Origin: Latrodectus hesperus
Taxonomy: Eukaryota > Arthropoda > Arachnida > Araneae > Theridiidae
DNA: 64,000 bases
Reading direction: 5' to 3'
Assembly (NCBI GenBank): GCA_037975125.1
Contig: CM075852.1
Coordinates: 2,649,087-2,713,086, forward strand
Under the pieces are notes generated by a model. The model saw nothing but the letters and a program-made list of their open reading frames with translations, was not told the origin of the DNA and ran no database searches. The position numbers and the translations under genes were made by a program. How positions within the stretch are numbered: the stretch's first letter is position 1; every line of letters starts with the position of its first letter. Positions 20,895 through 32,880 of the stretch are shown piece by piece.

Positions 20895-20899
<5 letters not shown>
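20253..20899. mobile_element. foldback Tc1/mariner-derived element with 243-bp inverted arms
   Basis: Arms 20253-20495 and 20657-20899 are equal in length (243 bp) and almost identical when one is reverse-complemented, differing at only a handful of positions with no indel. The loop is 161 bp. Ends are AGGGTTAGCAAG / CTTGCTAACCCT and both flanks are TA repeat, fitting TA-targeted insertion. The left arm carries the last codons and stop of a minus-strand transposase tail (see next entry). The right arm carries the same codons inverted. So both arms come from the 3' end of one parent transposon. Any transcript through it would fold into a long double-stranded RNA. Confidence 0.9.
20469..20640 (-). 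pseudogene. C-terminal remnant of a Tc1/mariner-superfamily (DDE_3) transposase
   Basis: Minus-strand residues NVYRKRPAYVPDLKDSIRRH followed by VENMVLRLEHIVENEERHIEEL-stop. They match the end of a common arthropod transposase group (after the last catalytic motif: KxxVYxxRPxxxxDLKxxI...C/VxxNxxHxEHL pattern). The open frame extends to 20684, but its first residues translate the inverted right arm and are not original. The catalytic region is absent. This piece lies in the loop and inner left arm of the foldback element. Confidence 0.7.

Positions 20900-20963
<64 letters not shown>
20900..20963. repeat. (TA)n microsatellite, right flank of the foldback element
   Basis: About 60 bp of TA. Confidence 0.95.
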
Positions 20964-20967
<4 letters not shown>

Positions 20968-23900
20968 GAGTTGCCCAAAAGAATAGTAAAGTCTTATTGA
21001 AATCTATAACTTCCCCATGTGATAAAATAAGACTAAAATTAAAATAAAACTAAATAAAACATATTATTGTTCTAACAGTCTCAAGATTGTTTATGAGCAT
21101 ATGTACATTTTTGCTTGCTTAATTTCATTTCGGTAATTAATTTTTAAAAGGAGAAACCTGTGTGTGTCGAAGTTAAAAATAGCACATAGAGGGAGCCACA
21201 GTGGTACAACTGTAAAAGGTATCAACAGGCATCGTATCATAGGTAATGCCATCATATGGTTATTGCAAAACATCTACGATACAGAATTGTGGAAAGAACA
21301 TCAAACCCATTTGTGGACATTAAAGAAGATTGTGACCACCAGAAAGAAGACAAAGGTGTTGAGCTGAATCGTCTACAGAACATAATACCGACCCATAGAG
21401 TTCGAAGTTAAATGCATAAACAAAATATTTTGGGTAGAACTGCGATATCAAATCCCCTTTTGAGAGATGTAAATCAGAAATGTAAATTACAGAGGTACAA
21501 GGATCATAAAATCTGGACATATGTCTTTTTCTAATTAACTCAATGATTTCCTATAACCGATCACTTCACTAGTTTACGTGTGGTGATCTCCGGCAGAAGC
21601 CTACAACCTAGAGTCTAGATTGTAAACTGGTCTAGCAAGGCTAGTCTTGTCTAGGCCCTAGAATGTCTCATCTTAAAGTGAGGGTAGTCCCGTAAAAATA
21701 TGGAGACTTATTTTGTAGTTTGGAGTAGCTGTAACTTGTAACTTTACTTGAATAGGTCACTAGCATTGGTTGTGTCGCACTTTTGGTCAACCGAATTCAG
21801 TCAACACGTTGAGATTGCATTTGATGAATGCCTAACTTACCGTATTCGAACTATACAGACAATATTTCGAGAACATAAGGCACATTTCTGTGGCCTGTTC
21901 AACCATGAAACTCCTGTGGTTAGTTTAGGAAGAAAAATTGACTAGTTATCATCTTCTAAAAAATTCTGCATATGAAGAATGGTACAAGATTCCACTTACA
22001 GCCATAAAAAGATATCTATTCTCCATTTCTGGAAGGATACTAGTAACTTTAACAGTTACAAATGCTTTCACTCCTACTTAGATGCAAAGCACTTCTTTTT
22101 GTATGGGTTTTCCATTATTTTGGATCAATCTTGTACACAAACACACACTTGTATGTACATGCGAAGAAATATATGTGAAAGTCTGTTCGAATAAAATATT
22201 TATTTAAATTTATTTCGTTAACAAAATAAAAATTTTTTTATGTTATATACTAAATTAATAATATTGGTCTTGCAATAAAACGATGATATATTATCAAATA
22301 TTTTTTCCATCAAGTTATGTGTATTTTTGCCGGCGGAATATTTTTTTATTATCAAGGTTCTATACAATTGTTTTTTAAATATATTTTTGCAAAATCATGA
22401 CAAAAAAACCTGTAAGCTTATCAACTTAGATAATTCATCAATTTCCTACCAAATAATGAAAATTACAAAGCAATTTCTCTTAATAACAAACAAGTTTTAT
22501 CAAAAAAATTTCATTTTCTTGAAAAAATATGATTGAAGTTGAAAACATAATAAATAATGTGGTATTATATCTATAAAAATGTATATTTATCATTTTTAGA
22601 TGTAGAATAATATCAAGTTTCAAGGAAACGTCTCCTTTTGAAACATGAGGAAATTTAATATTATCATTATCACGAGAGAAACACTGTAGCTTTTATCATA
22701 ATCAAATATTTCAAACTTTCGCTTATAAAAGGAAGCGACAATATCAAGATTAAAAAATACATTTATTACGTATCTGATTCATCGAAAAACTATTTTTCCG
22801 CAATGCATAGCTAAAATAGTGTAATGCGTAGCGCTCTGTGTACTAATCGAAAAGATTAAAACTTATCTCCATTTCGTTGCAATTCTTGTTTTAATAGATT
22901 GAAAGAAAGGCTGAAAAATACGACGATCGCTCATTTTTGATATGAGCGAAATTATGAACTTCAATTTAACATTCTAATTTCAAACTTAATGACTATATAG
23001 ATGCAGTTAATGTAGGTTAAATAATGCAATTACAATTAAACAAAAGTTTCTAATTTAAATACTTTTTTGCATAAAGTATATTAAAATCTTCATATTTATT
23101 ATAACATACGTTTTAGCATGAAATAAATAAACTGTTTTGTATTATATTAGTAGAAAAACAAGTTTGGAAAGATTTCATGATAGTAATAATATAATACAAA
23201 ATAGTTTTGTAATAAATAAGAATAAAGGAATATAAAAATTAATACTTCATCTGTCTTTATAAATAAAATTCAGAACACATTTATTTTCTACCATTAAATT
23301 TTTATTGAAATATAATTTTATTTACCATCGCAATATTTTTATATTCACTGTATTTTATTTTAAGGAGTGTTAAATGTTTATATTTTCTCTTTTCTTTTAC
23401 AAAATGTGAACCATAAAATGCAAAGCATAATATAGTTAAAATTTATCTAAAATGTAATAAAATTTATGAATATTTTATATTTTAAATTAATTCATAAGGA
23501 ACAAATTTCACGAATGAAATTTTTAATTGCTGTCATTTTTACTAAAAGTTTAGCAGAAAAATGGAAAAGATATGGTAATTTAGCAAAAGAATAATTTTGA
23601 TTAAAAATTAATATAGTGCACGATCCTATAATGCTCATTTCATAAAAATCATGCTAAAATATCGCAGTATTTCGATATAAGTTTGTATGAATTTGCTTAA
23701 AAATATCCTAACTTCAGTATGTTTTTTTATAACTTTTTCTATACTGTGGAAAAAGGAATTCAACTAAATGGTAAAATATTTATTATAAGAAATAGAGTCA
23801 TGAAGTTATTTTACCTCCCTCACGTTTTCGATGTCTAAATATAAAGATTAAACGTAAAATTTTTTTCAGCGCGTAAAATAAGATGTAAACTGTCAGAAGC

Positions 23901-24110
23901 AGACAGCCATGATTCCTTGAAGAAAATGAAACAAAAACAGCGGAGAGTGTTGAAAACAATTCAGCCGGTAGTTAAAATCTGGATATCGTAAAACTGTCAG
24001 TATATTTAAAATGTTGCGAACAATATGTTACAAAATTCGACTAAAGATGTGAAAATACACAATTCACTGGTCATGCGTGATTTTTTTTATCAATTCTGGG
24101 GCAAGAATTG
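20964..24110. other. non-coding DNA, nothing recognised
   Basis: The part at about 21160-22190 is less AT-rich and holds a few 65-70-codon open frames, none resembling a known protein. GTCTAGGCCCTAGAATGTC at about 21650 has short palindromes. From 22.2 to 24.1 kb the sequence is strongly AT-rich and featureless. Confidence 0.5.
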
Positions 24111-24585
24111 ATATGAAACATGGGTTCCCAAACTTTTTTTTCTCGTGGATCACTTTCAAAGTTTTACTATTTTCGGTAGACCCCCTACTGCTACATTTCT
24201 ACTGTATTCCCAAAAACTGCTAAAAAATATCACCCTAAGTTGGGGGTGTTAAGATGAAAAAAAAGTAGCACACTTTCTTTTTTGTGTACAATTTATTAAG
24301 ATAATACTTGTACTATTATCTATTGTTCTATGCAATTCTGTGTTTGAACTGAATCTCGAATATTTTTGAGTACCTACCTAGTGAATGATCCTACCTGTCT
24401 ACGTTGATTGGTAAATCCAAGCCAAAATTTTGTCCTTTATTATGAAAACCAGAAAATATTTCGTGGACCCCCACTTACAACTTGTAAACCCCAGTTTTCT
24501 TTTGACGTCTACGTGGACCCCCGTGTGATCTCCTATGGACCCCTGGGGGTCCACCTGGACTACTTTGGGAACCTATGATATAAAA
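24111..24585. mobile_element. non-autonomous hAT element (MITE) with 8-bp TSD
   Basis: The element spans 24119-24577 (459 bp). Terminal repeats are CATGGGTTCCCAAAC and its near inverse TTTGGGAACCTATG, of the hAT type (CAGNGGTTCCCAAA). Flanking 8-bp sequences ATATGAAA (24111-24118) and ATATAAAA (24578-24585) match at 7 of 8 positions, the target size expected for hAT. The subterminal regions carry several copies of a GTGGACCCCC-type motif (clustered at 24464-24555), typical transposase-binding repeats. No transposase frame is present. Confidence 0.9.
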
Positions 24586-25811
24586 GAATCGTGTAAGATT
24601 GTTTCGTAAATAGGATTTTTCTCTACTTGAAGATATTTTTGGCTTTAAGTGTGAGTTAAAAATACTGTGGAACTAATTAAGAATTAATAATCTACACTGG
24701 AATACCTTTGCTATGGAAACCATTTCATTTGTTAAAAATGATTTAATAAATTTTTAGAAATCGTTCAGTGAATAATATTTCTCTGGAATTCAATCAACGA
24801 AAATTTCAATTAATTTTATTATAGGAATTCTTATTCTTAGGAAATAATGTGTATATCTTTAGTTTTCCACATCAATGAAAAAATTAAAAATTTAATTATA
24901 AGTCGAATTTTTTAATAAATTTCTGCCCAATTTCTTATAATAAATTTCAGTAGAACTCCAATTATCGTAACTTCATTTATCCCAATTGCTTTTAGAATCT
25001 CGTAAAAGTAAATTAGATCAAACAAAGAGAAGGAAGATGAGAAAAAAGTCAAGAAAAGGAAAGGGAAAAGAAAGGAGAAGAGAAAGACGTTTCACTTTCG
25101 AGGATTTCAAAAACATTCTTTAGAAAATTCCTGGATGTTCATAAGTTAAAGCTTAAAATATAGGAGAATGGATTATGAGTCAGGCCTTAGATTTCGAATT
25201 GCGAATGATGGTAAATTTATTTAAAGTGTTGATTATAAGAAGATGACCTTATGTTCAAGTTTATGCAGACACGGGACCATCAAATAGTGAAGCATTTGCC
25301 GAATTTTAAGGAACTTTGAAGTGAATAGTGCATTAGTCCTTGTGTGTGACCATATGCAAATTCTCACTGTCCAGCAGATGTGCGATTTGACTGTCCGAAA
25401 ATTTATTAAGGCAATGTGACCGAGATGTTTATCACGCAATGACTTTCATTTACAGCACTGTACATACATGCTATATTAATGTATAGCACTTTTAAGGGTC
25501 TTAACATGTAAAAATTATGACGTTTTCATTTAATTGATTAAAAGTTATTTTCTTTCAAAATAGGTAGTATTTTCTCCCATTTTCAACATACAATGATTAA
25601 AATAGTCTCTTTTTTCGAAAAAATACAACTTACCGAATTTTTGATTATTCAAATTGAGGTTTTTTCTACCAGTTGATTCGGATAATTAAAGATCTACTGT
25701 ACTTAAATTTAATAAATACAATATACATGTAGAGACATATATCTATATAATTTTAATGTGTTATTTAATTGAATTTTTAATACCACTTCCTTACATTTTA
25801 GGAAGATATAC
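24586..25811. other. AT-rich non-coding DNA with a purine-rich patch
   Basis: A purine-biased stretch (AAAGAGAAGGAAGATGAG type) lies at about 25020-25090. No gene was recognised. Confidence 0.55.
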
Positions 25812-26215
25812 ATGTTGTTGTTGCTTATGACACTTGGACAAGCCAAGCTCGCTATGCCTTTGGCAGTGAGAATTAAGTCAATAGAGAGGGTCTTTCGTTT
25901 GGATCAGAGCACCACGAAGGTGAAAGTACGTCTTTGCTCTTTTTTAAGGTGCCTCGTCATTTTGAACCACTGTCAGGTGACGAGGCCACACCTGAGCTGG
26001 CACCCTCCTCTCCACATCCACGCGACACCAGCGGAAGGACTTTGGACGTCACAGATTAACGTGGACACGTCCCCAACCCACGGAGTTCCAGCAACCCAGT
26101 GAAGGAGAGTACATCGTGGTCACCCTCCCAACCACTGCCCGCGGCAAATGATGCTTCACTTTGCTGAGCTTAACGGGAAGCGGCGTGAAGCTACTGAGCC
26201 ACTGGAGCTCAGATA
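25812..26215 (-). repeat. SINE family E copy (minus strand)
   Basis: A GC-rich island. Its 3' part on the minus strand (GAGCAAAGACGTACTTTCACC, GGTGCTCTGATCCAAACGAAAG, CTTGTCCAAGTGTCATAAGC) matches 61.43-61.55 kb on the plus strand. On the minus strand the 5' end near 26215 begins GAGCTCCAGTGGCTCAGTAGC, a box A-like tRNA head, and the tail ends in (AAC)n. Central blocks such as GACGAGGCCACACCTGAGCTGG resemble a repeat I recall from chelicerate genomes. The 96-residue open frame across it on the plus strand is incidental. Confidence 0.7.
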
Positions 26216-26708
26216 TACATGCATAATAACTGAATAGAAATTCCTTAATTAGATAAATTACTTACTATACAGAGTCAAATAGATTATTTCTCTCTAAAGA
26301 TAAACCTTATGTTTCTATCTGTTACATAAGTAAAATACTTTGTTATTAACATAATTATTCAAAACTACTTGTGAAAGTCTCCCTTTCTTCAAATTTGTAT
26401 GCAATGAAATATTTTAAGTAAATTTTTTCTTCTGCTTGCTAAGAAATAAAAGTTTGAAATTCTTTTAAGATTCGAAATAAGGAAAAATGGGGATTTGATG
26501 TCAGCTCTCAAATCTGGAATATTCTTCAATGTTTAAGATGCAGTATTTCTAGTACATAAACTTTTCGCATCACAGCTACTATAAAACAAGATATTTCTGA
26601 ACAATACTTCTTAAAGAAAGGTTTTGATATTCAACATTCAAAATGATAATTTTTAAAAATAATTTTAATGTAAAATTAAAAAATTATATAAAAATAAATC
26701 TCTTGGCC

Positions 26709-26710
<2 letters not shown>
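26216..26710. other. AT-rich non-coding DNA
   Basis: Nothing recognised. Confidence 0.55.

Positions 26711-26797
<87 letters not shown>
26711..26797. repeat. (TA)n microsatellite
   Basis: About 87 bp of TA. Confidence 0.95.
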
Positions 26798-26800
<3 letters not shown>

Positions 26801-26871
26801 ATAGTATATTTATTTATAAAATGCAATGAATATAATGAAACAAAATACAATGAAAAATGCCAAATGGAGAA

Positions 26872-27008
26872 TAGTACATTGAAAATATTAAATGCCAAGT
26901 GTAGAATATTAAATGGAAAACAATATATTGAAAATATTAAATGGAAAACAATATATTGAAAATATTAAATGGAAAATAATACATTGAAAAGAATTACATT
27001 GAAAATAC
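26872..27008. repeat. 28-bp minisatellite
   Basis: Tandem units of AAATGGAAAACAATATATTG plus AAAATATT, starting at 26911, 26939 and 26967 with an exact 28-bp period. Decayed units lie on both sides, and related AATGAAA/AATGGA motifs extend back to about 26820. Confidence 0.9.
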
Positions 27009-27168
27009 TTGAAAGAAATTTTAAAGAAAGATAGATAGATATAAATGGAATAAAGTACCAATATGGCCAGCTTCGTCAGGGGGTGTTGACCACATTGGCA
27101 CAATTATGGTTTTTCTGCAATGGCCCATGACATAGTCTGTGCTTTTGGTTATGTATCTAACTTTGCAT

Positions 27169-28120
<952 letters not shown>

Positions 28121-28220
28121 CATTATATAGGGGAGATAATCTACATCTGAAGGTTATTAACATTTCAGAGTCATTATATAGGGGATAATTTACATCTGAA
28201 GGTTGTTAACTTTCCAGGCT
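28121..28220. repeat. tandem duplication, 51-bp unit
   Basis: CATTATATAGGGGAGATAAT (28121) recurs as CATTATATAGGGGATAATTT (28172), and both continue with ACATCTGAAGGTTRTTAAC. Two copies, moderately diverged. Confidence 0.85.
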
Positions 28221-28629
28221 ATTGTCTGCCGGAAGGACATCTTTATAGATAGTGGGTTGAGGTGAAGGAAGATGATCAGAAATTGTCCTTATGTACTCAC
28301 CGTCGCAGAAACCCAACACCTGTTTCCCGCTTCTCAACAGCAGCTGGAAGAGAAATTAGGACTTTTTACGGCTGGAAAATCGGACTTCTAAGTTGACCTA
28401 GTGTGCGATCAATATTTCTTTTAAATCAAGGCGATAAAATGTAATCATCTATAAACCGCCAATTTCGTGCTTTGAGTAAATTTGCTATAGTTTCTCGTAG
28501 ACGATGAGTCGTATTCACATTTTCCGAGACAGAAAATCAAGAAAAGATAAATTATCCATTCCGTGTTGTTGCACCAGCATACTTCCCTGAACCTAGCCCT
28601 AAGTTGGGCTCTGCCCCTTAGATAAAATC

Positions 28630-29134
28630 AGCCGAGTGGAGTCTTCGTGAATTTGAAGCAAGGACAAGCAGAAGACCACCAATACTTGGCCTGCAACCCC
28701 CAGAAGTATCATTTCGCTTGGAGGATATTGTGGCCATACCCAATTTTAACGTAGCCCAGCTAACTTTAGCGAAGACGAATGATCTTCGAGGGGATCTCTA
28801 ACCCTGAGGGTAATTTGAAGTTTAACATCTGTTAGGAGCAAATTTAAAACTCTCTTTTTGGCTGTTGTTATGGCGTTAGTGCTTTAATTTTTCACGATAT
28901 AACGCGCCAAATCTGGCAGACTCGCTAACTTCGAAGGATTGATTGACAAGCAATTTCAACCAATAATATTGTTTTGGATACTGCCCTCGACAAGCTTTGA
29001 GAACTAACACCAGATGGGGCGATAAGACAACGGGAGTTCTCACGTATGTCTGGAAGAGCCTTAAGCCTGGATTCGAACGCACTACCTTCCGATAATGAGA
29101 ACGACTTCCTAACCAACCAGACCACTACGGCCCA
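28630..29134 (-). repeat. tRNA-derived SINE family D copy (minus strand)
   Basis: On the minus strand the head reads GGCCGTAGTGGTCTGGTTGG and then GTAGTGCGTTCGAATCC, giving box A- and box B-like segments of a tRNA. The body contains CTCCCGTTGTCTTATCGCCC. The far end (28640-28740) matches the tail block of the copy at 4.06-4.18 kb. The two copies share head and tail but little of the middle. Confidence 0.65.
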
Positions 29135-32100
29135 TGCATTCCCTGCTAAGTGAATTTTTAACTAGGCATTTGAGGATCTGCCATATCTTGCTCATCTCAT
29201 CAGAAGATGTTTAAAAAATAGCAACTATAATTAAGCTTCACATATTAAAAATAACTGGAAAACACCCAAGAATCTACACGGAGGAACATAGATCTCGAAT
29301 GCAGCAGAACATCATTTCGTATAAATTAACAGTTGTTGGTATAGAACTCGGGATTTCCCCATCTAAATATCCTTCTTTAATATATATATACGCGGTCTTG
29401 CTTTTCAAGTTTGATTGGAATCGTGAATTTCATTTTTAGTATTTTGACATTCACTACTAAAATGTCTATTTAAATATAAATAATTCGATTAATGGGTATT
29501 CTATAAGTGATTTATTCTGAATAACACCAACAGTTTTTGCAGTTTTTACGATGAGATACATAATAGTAATCAACGTCTCATTGTGAAATTTCAAAGATTG
29601 TTTATTTTTATAAAATCCTTATTATTTTAATCCTAGCAAATTTTTATTGAGAAAAAAATGTATGTAATACACCAAATAATATGCAACAATAAGAAAAACT
29701 TCCTAAAACTTAGCATGAATTCGCTTAATTAATCACCTTTATCAGTATAATAATCTGGATTCAAGTACTTATGTAAATACTTTTCCATCTTAATTATTAA
29801 AATCATTTTAATCTTTATTTTTATTTTCGAATTCTAATAATTATGCCGAGAAAAGGGCCTAGGTAAGAGAACTTTCAATTATTTTTTAGTTTCTTATTAT
29901 TGTTACATTTCTGTTTATAAAAAAAGAGCTTCGAAAAAGAAATCATTGAACAAATTTGTCTATAATATTATATACATATACATATTTTTAGAGTCTATTT
30001 TATATTTCAGCAGGTTTGATAGAAAACGAAAATAAAATTTTAATAATATATAAAACTGTAGAAAAGGTTATCTCATTTATTATATAGTTTGTTTTATATA
30101 TGTTTTAGGTCATTGAATACTCTCTGTTTCATCAAGGAAAAAAATACTGAATTATGATAGACAAATTTTTTTTCTACAAAAAATAATTATAAATAAATCG
30201 ACGTCAAAAAATTATTTAGCAATTACTGATTGGCAATGCCTTCTAACTATGCATATTTTAAAAATATTTTCAGATGTTTTTATGAATTTTAAATCATTTT
30301 TATGATCAAGTAATTCTTTTCACGGGATTGTTAAATAACGACAAGATTATCAAAATAGAAATTAAATGTTACAACTTATAATAAAATATTTCCCATAAAT
30401 ATAAAATTTGTTATATTTCTTTTAAAGGAGGAAAAAAATTATCTTCTTACTTAAGTCAATAAATCTATGATTGAAGGCAAGACTATGTATTTAATCGAAT
30501 CAATATTCTTGGTTTTTTATTTTAATTATATTTTTTATCCTTCTTTGATATTTTCAGTTTTTCTTATTTTCCTTTTGCTGATATCTTACAGACACAGGCA
30601 GACTACCAGGTTTTTTACTTTACTAGAACTCCATAATTACCACTATATTTTTAACGCATACCTATATAAAAACAGCAAGACGTTCGCTCCTTTCATTGCA
30701 CATGTAAATACACGTGACTCAGAAATGATAATTCAAGTTCAACCCGACTGGCGACTGATATACAGTTTTGGCGATATTTTTATAGATCGCCAAAAACATT
30801 ACTTCTCTCTTACATATTCGTCTCTTGGGGTTTTTTTTTTTTTTTTTTTTTTTTTTGAAAAAAAAAAATTTTTTTACGGCCATTTTCTACGATACTTTTT
30901 TATATTTAATTAATAAAATGATTACAGAGCCAGCAGTTTTTTATTTAAAATCTCTGTGTAATCACTAATTATTTTTTTCAATTCAATAAATTTATGTCTC
31001 ATTTGCAAAATTTAAACTGATAAATTATTTATTGTTGACAATAGTTTTACATAAATAAGTTTAGTATGCCAAATATAAAAAGATTTTTATATAATCAATT
31101 TAAAAATAAATAATGATAAATGTGTTCATAACGTACATTGTGTAAAAAAAGGTTTTGATTAAAGTTTGATATTAGTTTTTAATGTTAACTTTTGTGAAAA
31201 TAATTTAGTTAATTATCTAATTCAATAGCGGGATTTGTTATGTTGTATGATTTAAAACAAAAATTTGAAAAATTGATAGATTTTAAAATTTAATGTTTTA
31301 AAAAATAAAAAAAAATTCTTGCATCGCGGATAAAACATGTTATCTAAGCTTTTTCGGCTGTTCGTTTTACGTATAGTATTTTAATGATGATAAAGAAATT
31401 ATAAATAAACTTTTTTATATCACAAATTTTTAAAAAACATTCAAACAACAATTACAATTAAAGCAGTAGTTTTATTAATAAAAATGTATGTAAGCCGGAT
31501 AATTTTAAGATTAATAGAGACTTACATTAATCATTATAATGTTAAAAAAACCTTAATAAATTTCCATCATACTTTATACAAATATTCTTTTTATATCACA
31601 TAAGAATTAATTTTTATCACAGACAATATTTAAAAACATAAAACAATGACTTTACAAAGTTTCATATTAAAATTCTTGATAAAAATTATATTCATTAAAC
31701 TTTTTTAATATTTTTTAATATATTAAATTATTTGAAATAACATAAGGATAATTATAAAATAAAAGAATGCTAGAACAAATTTATGACAAATATTTCATAA
31801 AAATTAGGAAATATTTCTTAAAATTTTAAAAATTATTTTTAGAATTTATTTAATTACTTAAATCTTATTAATTATAAAAGTATTAAATTAATAACAGATA
31901 AATATATTAAATTGATTAAAAATATTTAATGTAATTAATTGAATATTATATTTGTGAAATTAAGCTTATTATTCAGTCCTGGATTTCACATCTATTTTTT
32001 GAATATTTCTTAAGAAATAAAAATTTGTCCACTTACTTGTTTGCATTTTTTTCATATTTGAATCAATTTAAACATTATTCCGAAAATATATTTTTTTATT

Positions 32101-32430
32101 TTACAAAGTACATAGATCTTTGAATATATTTTTTACTGTCAATGGTTCATGAGTGTGAAATTTTTTTTAAAATATGATAATGATGTAATTAATTATAAAA
32201 GATTAATTTGAGGAGGTGGGTTTTGCTTTTCATAGAACAGTGACCGGTTAAAAAATAGCTAGGAATAAGAGATAATTTCTTTAAACCAATAAATATTTTC
32301 TAAACTTACAGAAACAAAAAAAAGAAGAATGTGCAATGGTTGTGAAATAAAAACTCAAACTTAGCTCCGGTTTCTGATAAATTTTTTCTGACTTATTGTG
32401 GTCTAAAATTATCTTAAGATTAAAAAATTG
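29135..32430. other. AT-rich non-coding DNA with a long poly-T tract
   Basis: Very AT-rich. A T-run of about 26 nt at 30831-30856 is followed by an A-run. The 148-residue frame over 30467-30913 is Phe/Tyr/Ile-rich, runs through the T tract and has no recognisable domain. Nothing else was identified. Confidence 0.55.
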
Positions 32431-32880
32431 TATTGTAAGATATGGTGTAATATCTGATATGACATCACAACTCTTGAATTTATCTATTTCCTACGCCAAG
32501 GGTAATTCTTATCGCCAAATGATTTCAAAACTTTCCATTTCGCGCGCCAATGGAACAACTTTTTTTCCCCGTTCGTTCATCGAAAAAGCCAACTGTCAAA
32601 ATAGTCTCGGTTCACAGTTTTGATAGCGCTTGGTGAATACACGTGCTTTCGACGTGTTCCGTCACAACTGCACTTTATCTCTACCGGCACACGATTCATA
32701 CTTTTATCATACCTTTCGAATTGCCGTAGAGATAGATACGAATGTTTTGGTGCTGAGCACATTTGAACTATGAAATCGTGGATGTTAGCTGTGATCGTAG
32801 CTTGCAACGTGCAGCTTGTACACAAGTCGAAAAGTTCGTCGTAAGTGTTATTGTTTTCAATAAGCATTGTCTATTTTATG
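32431..32880. other. less AT-rich patch, function unknown
   Basis: This stretch stands out from its surroundings by base composition (CGCGCGCCAATGG, GACGTGTTCCGTCACAACTG). A 96-residue minus-strand frame (32577-32867) has several Cys (LCTSC, KCSCDGTRRKH) but no family was recognised. It could be a decayed mobile element, a regulatory element or an exon fragment. Confidence 0.3.

Noticed and set aside
21164..21945. Possible pseudogene from two 65-67-residue frames in a less AT-rich stretch
   Set aside because: The translations resemble no known protein and the frames do not connect.
29853..29878. ATGCCGAGAAAAGGGCC followed by a splice-donor-like AGGTAAGAG (possible first exon M-P-R-K-G-P-R)
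   Set aside because: Too short to support without a downstream exon. It may be chance similarity to the Helitron MPRK start.
30467..30913. 148-residue open frame
   Set aside because: It runs through a 26-nt poly-T tract, has Phe/Tyr/Ile-biased composition typical of AT-rich DNA and no recognised domain.
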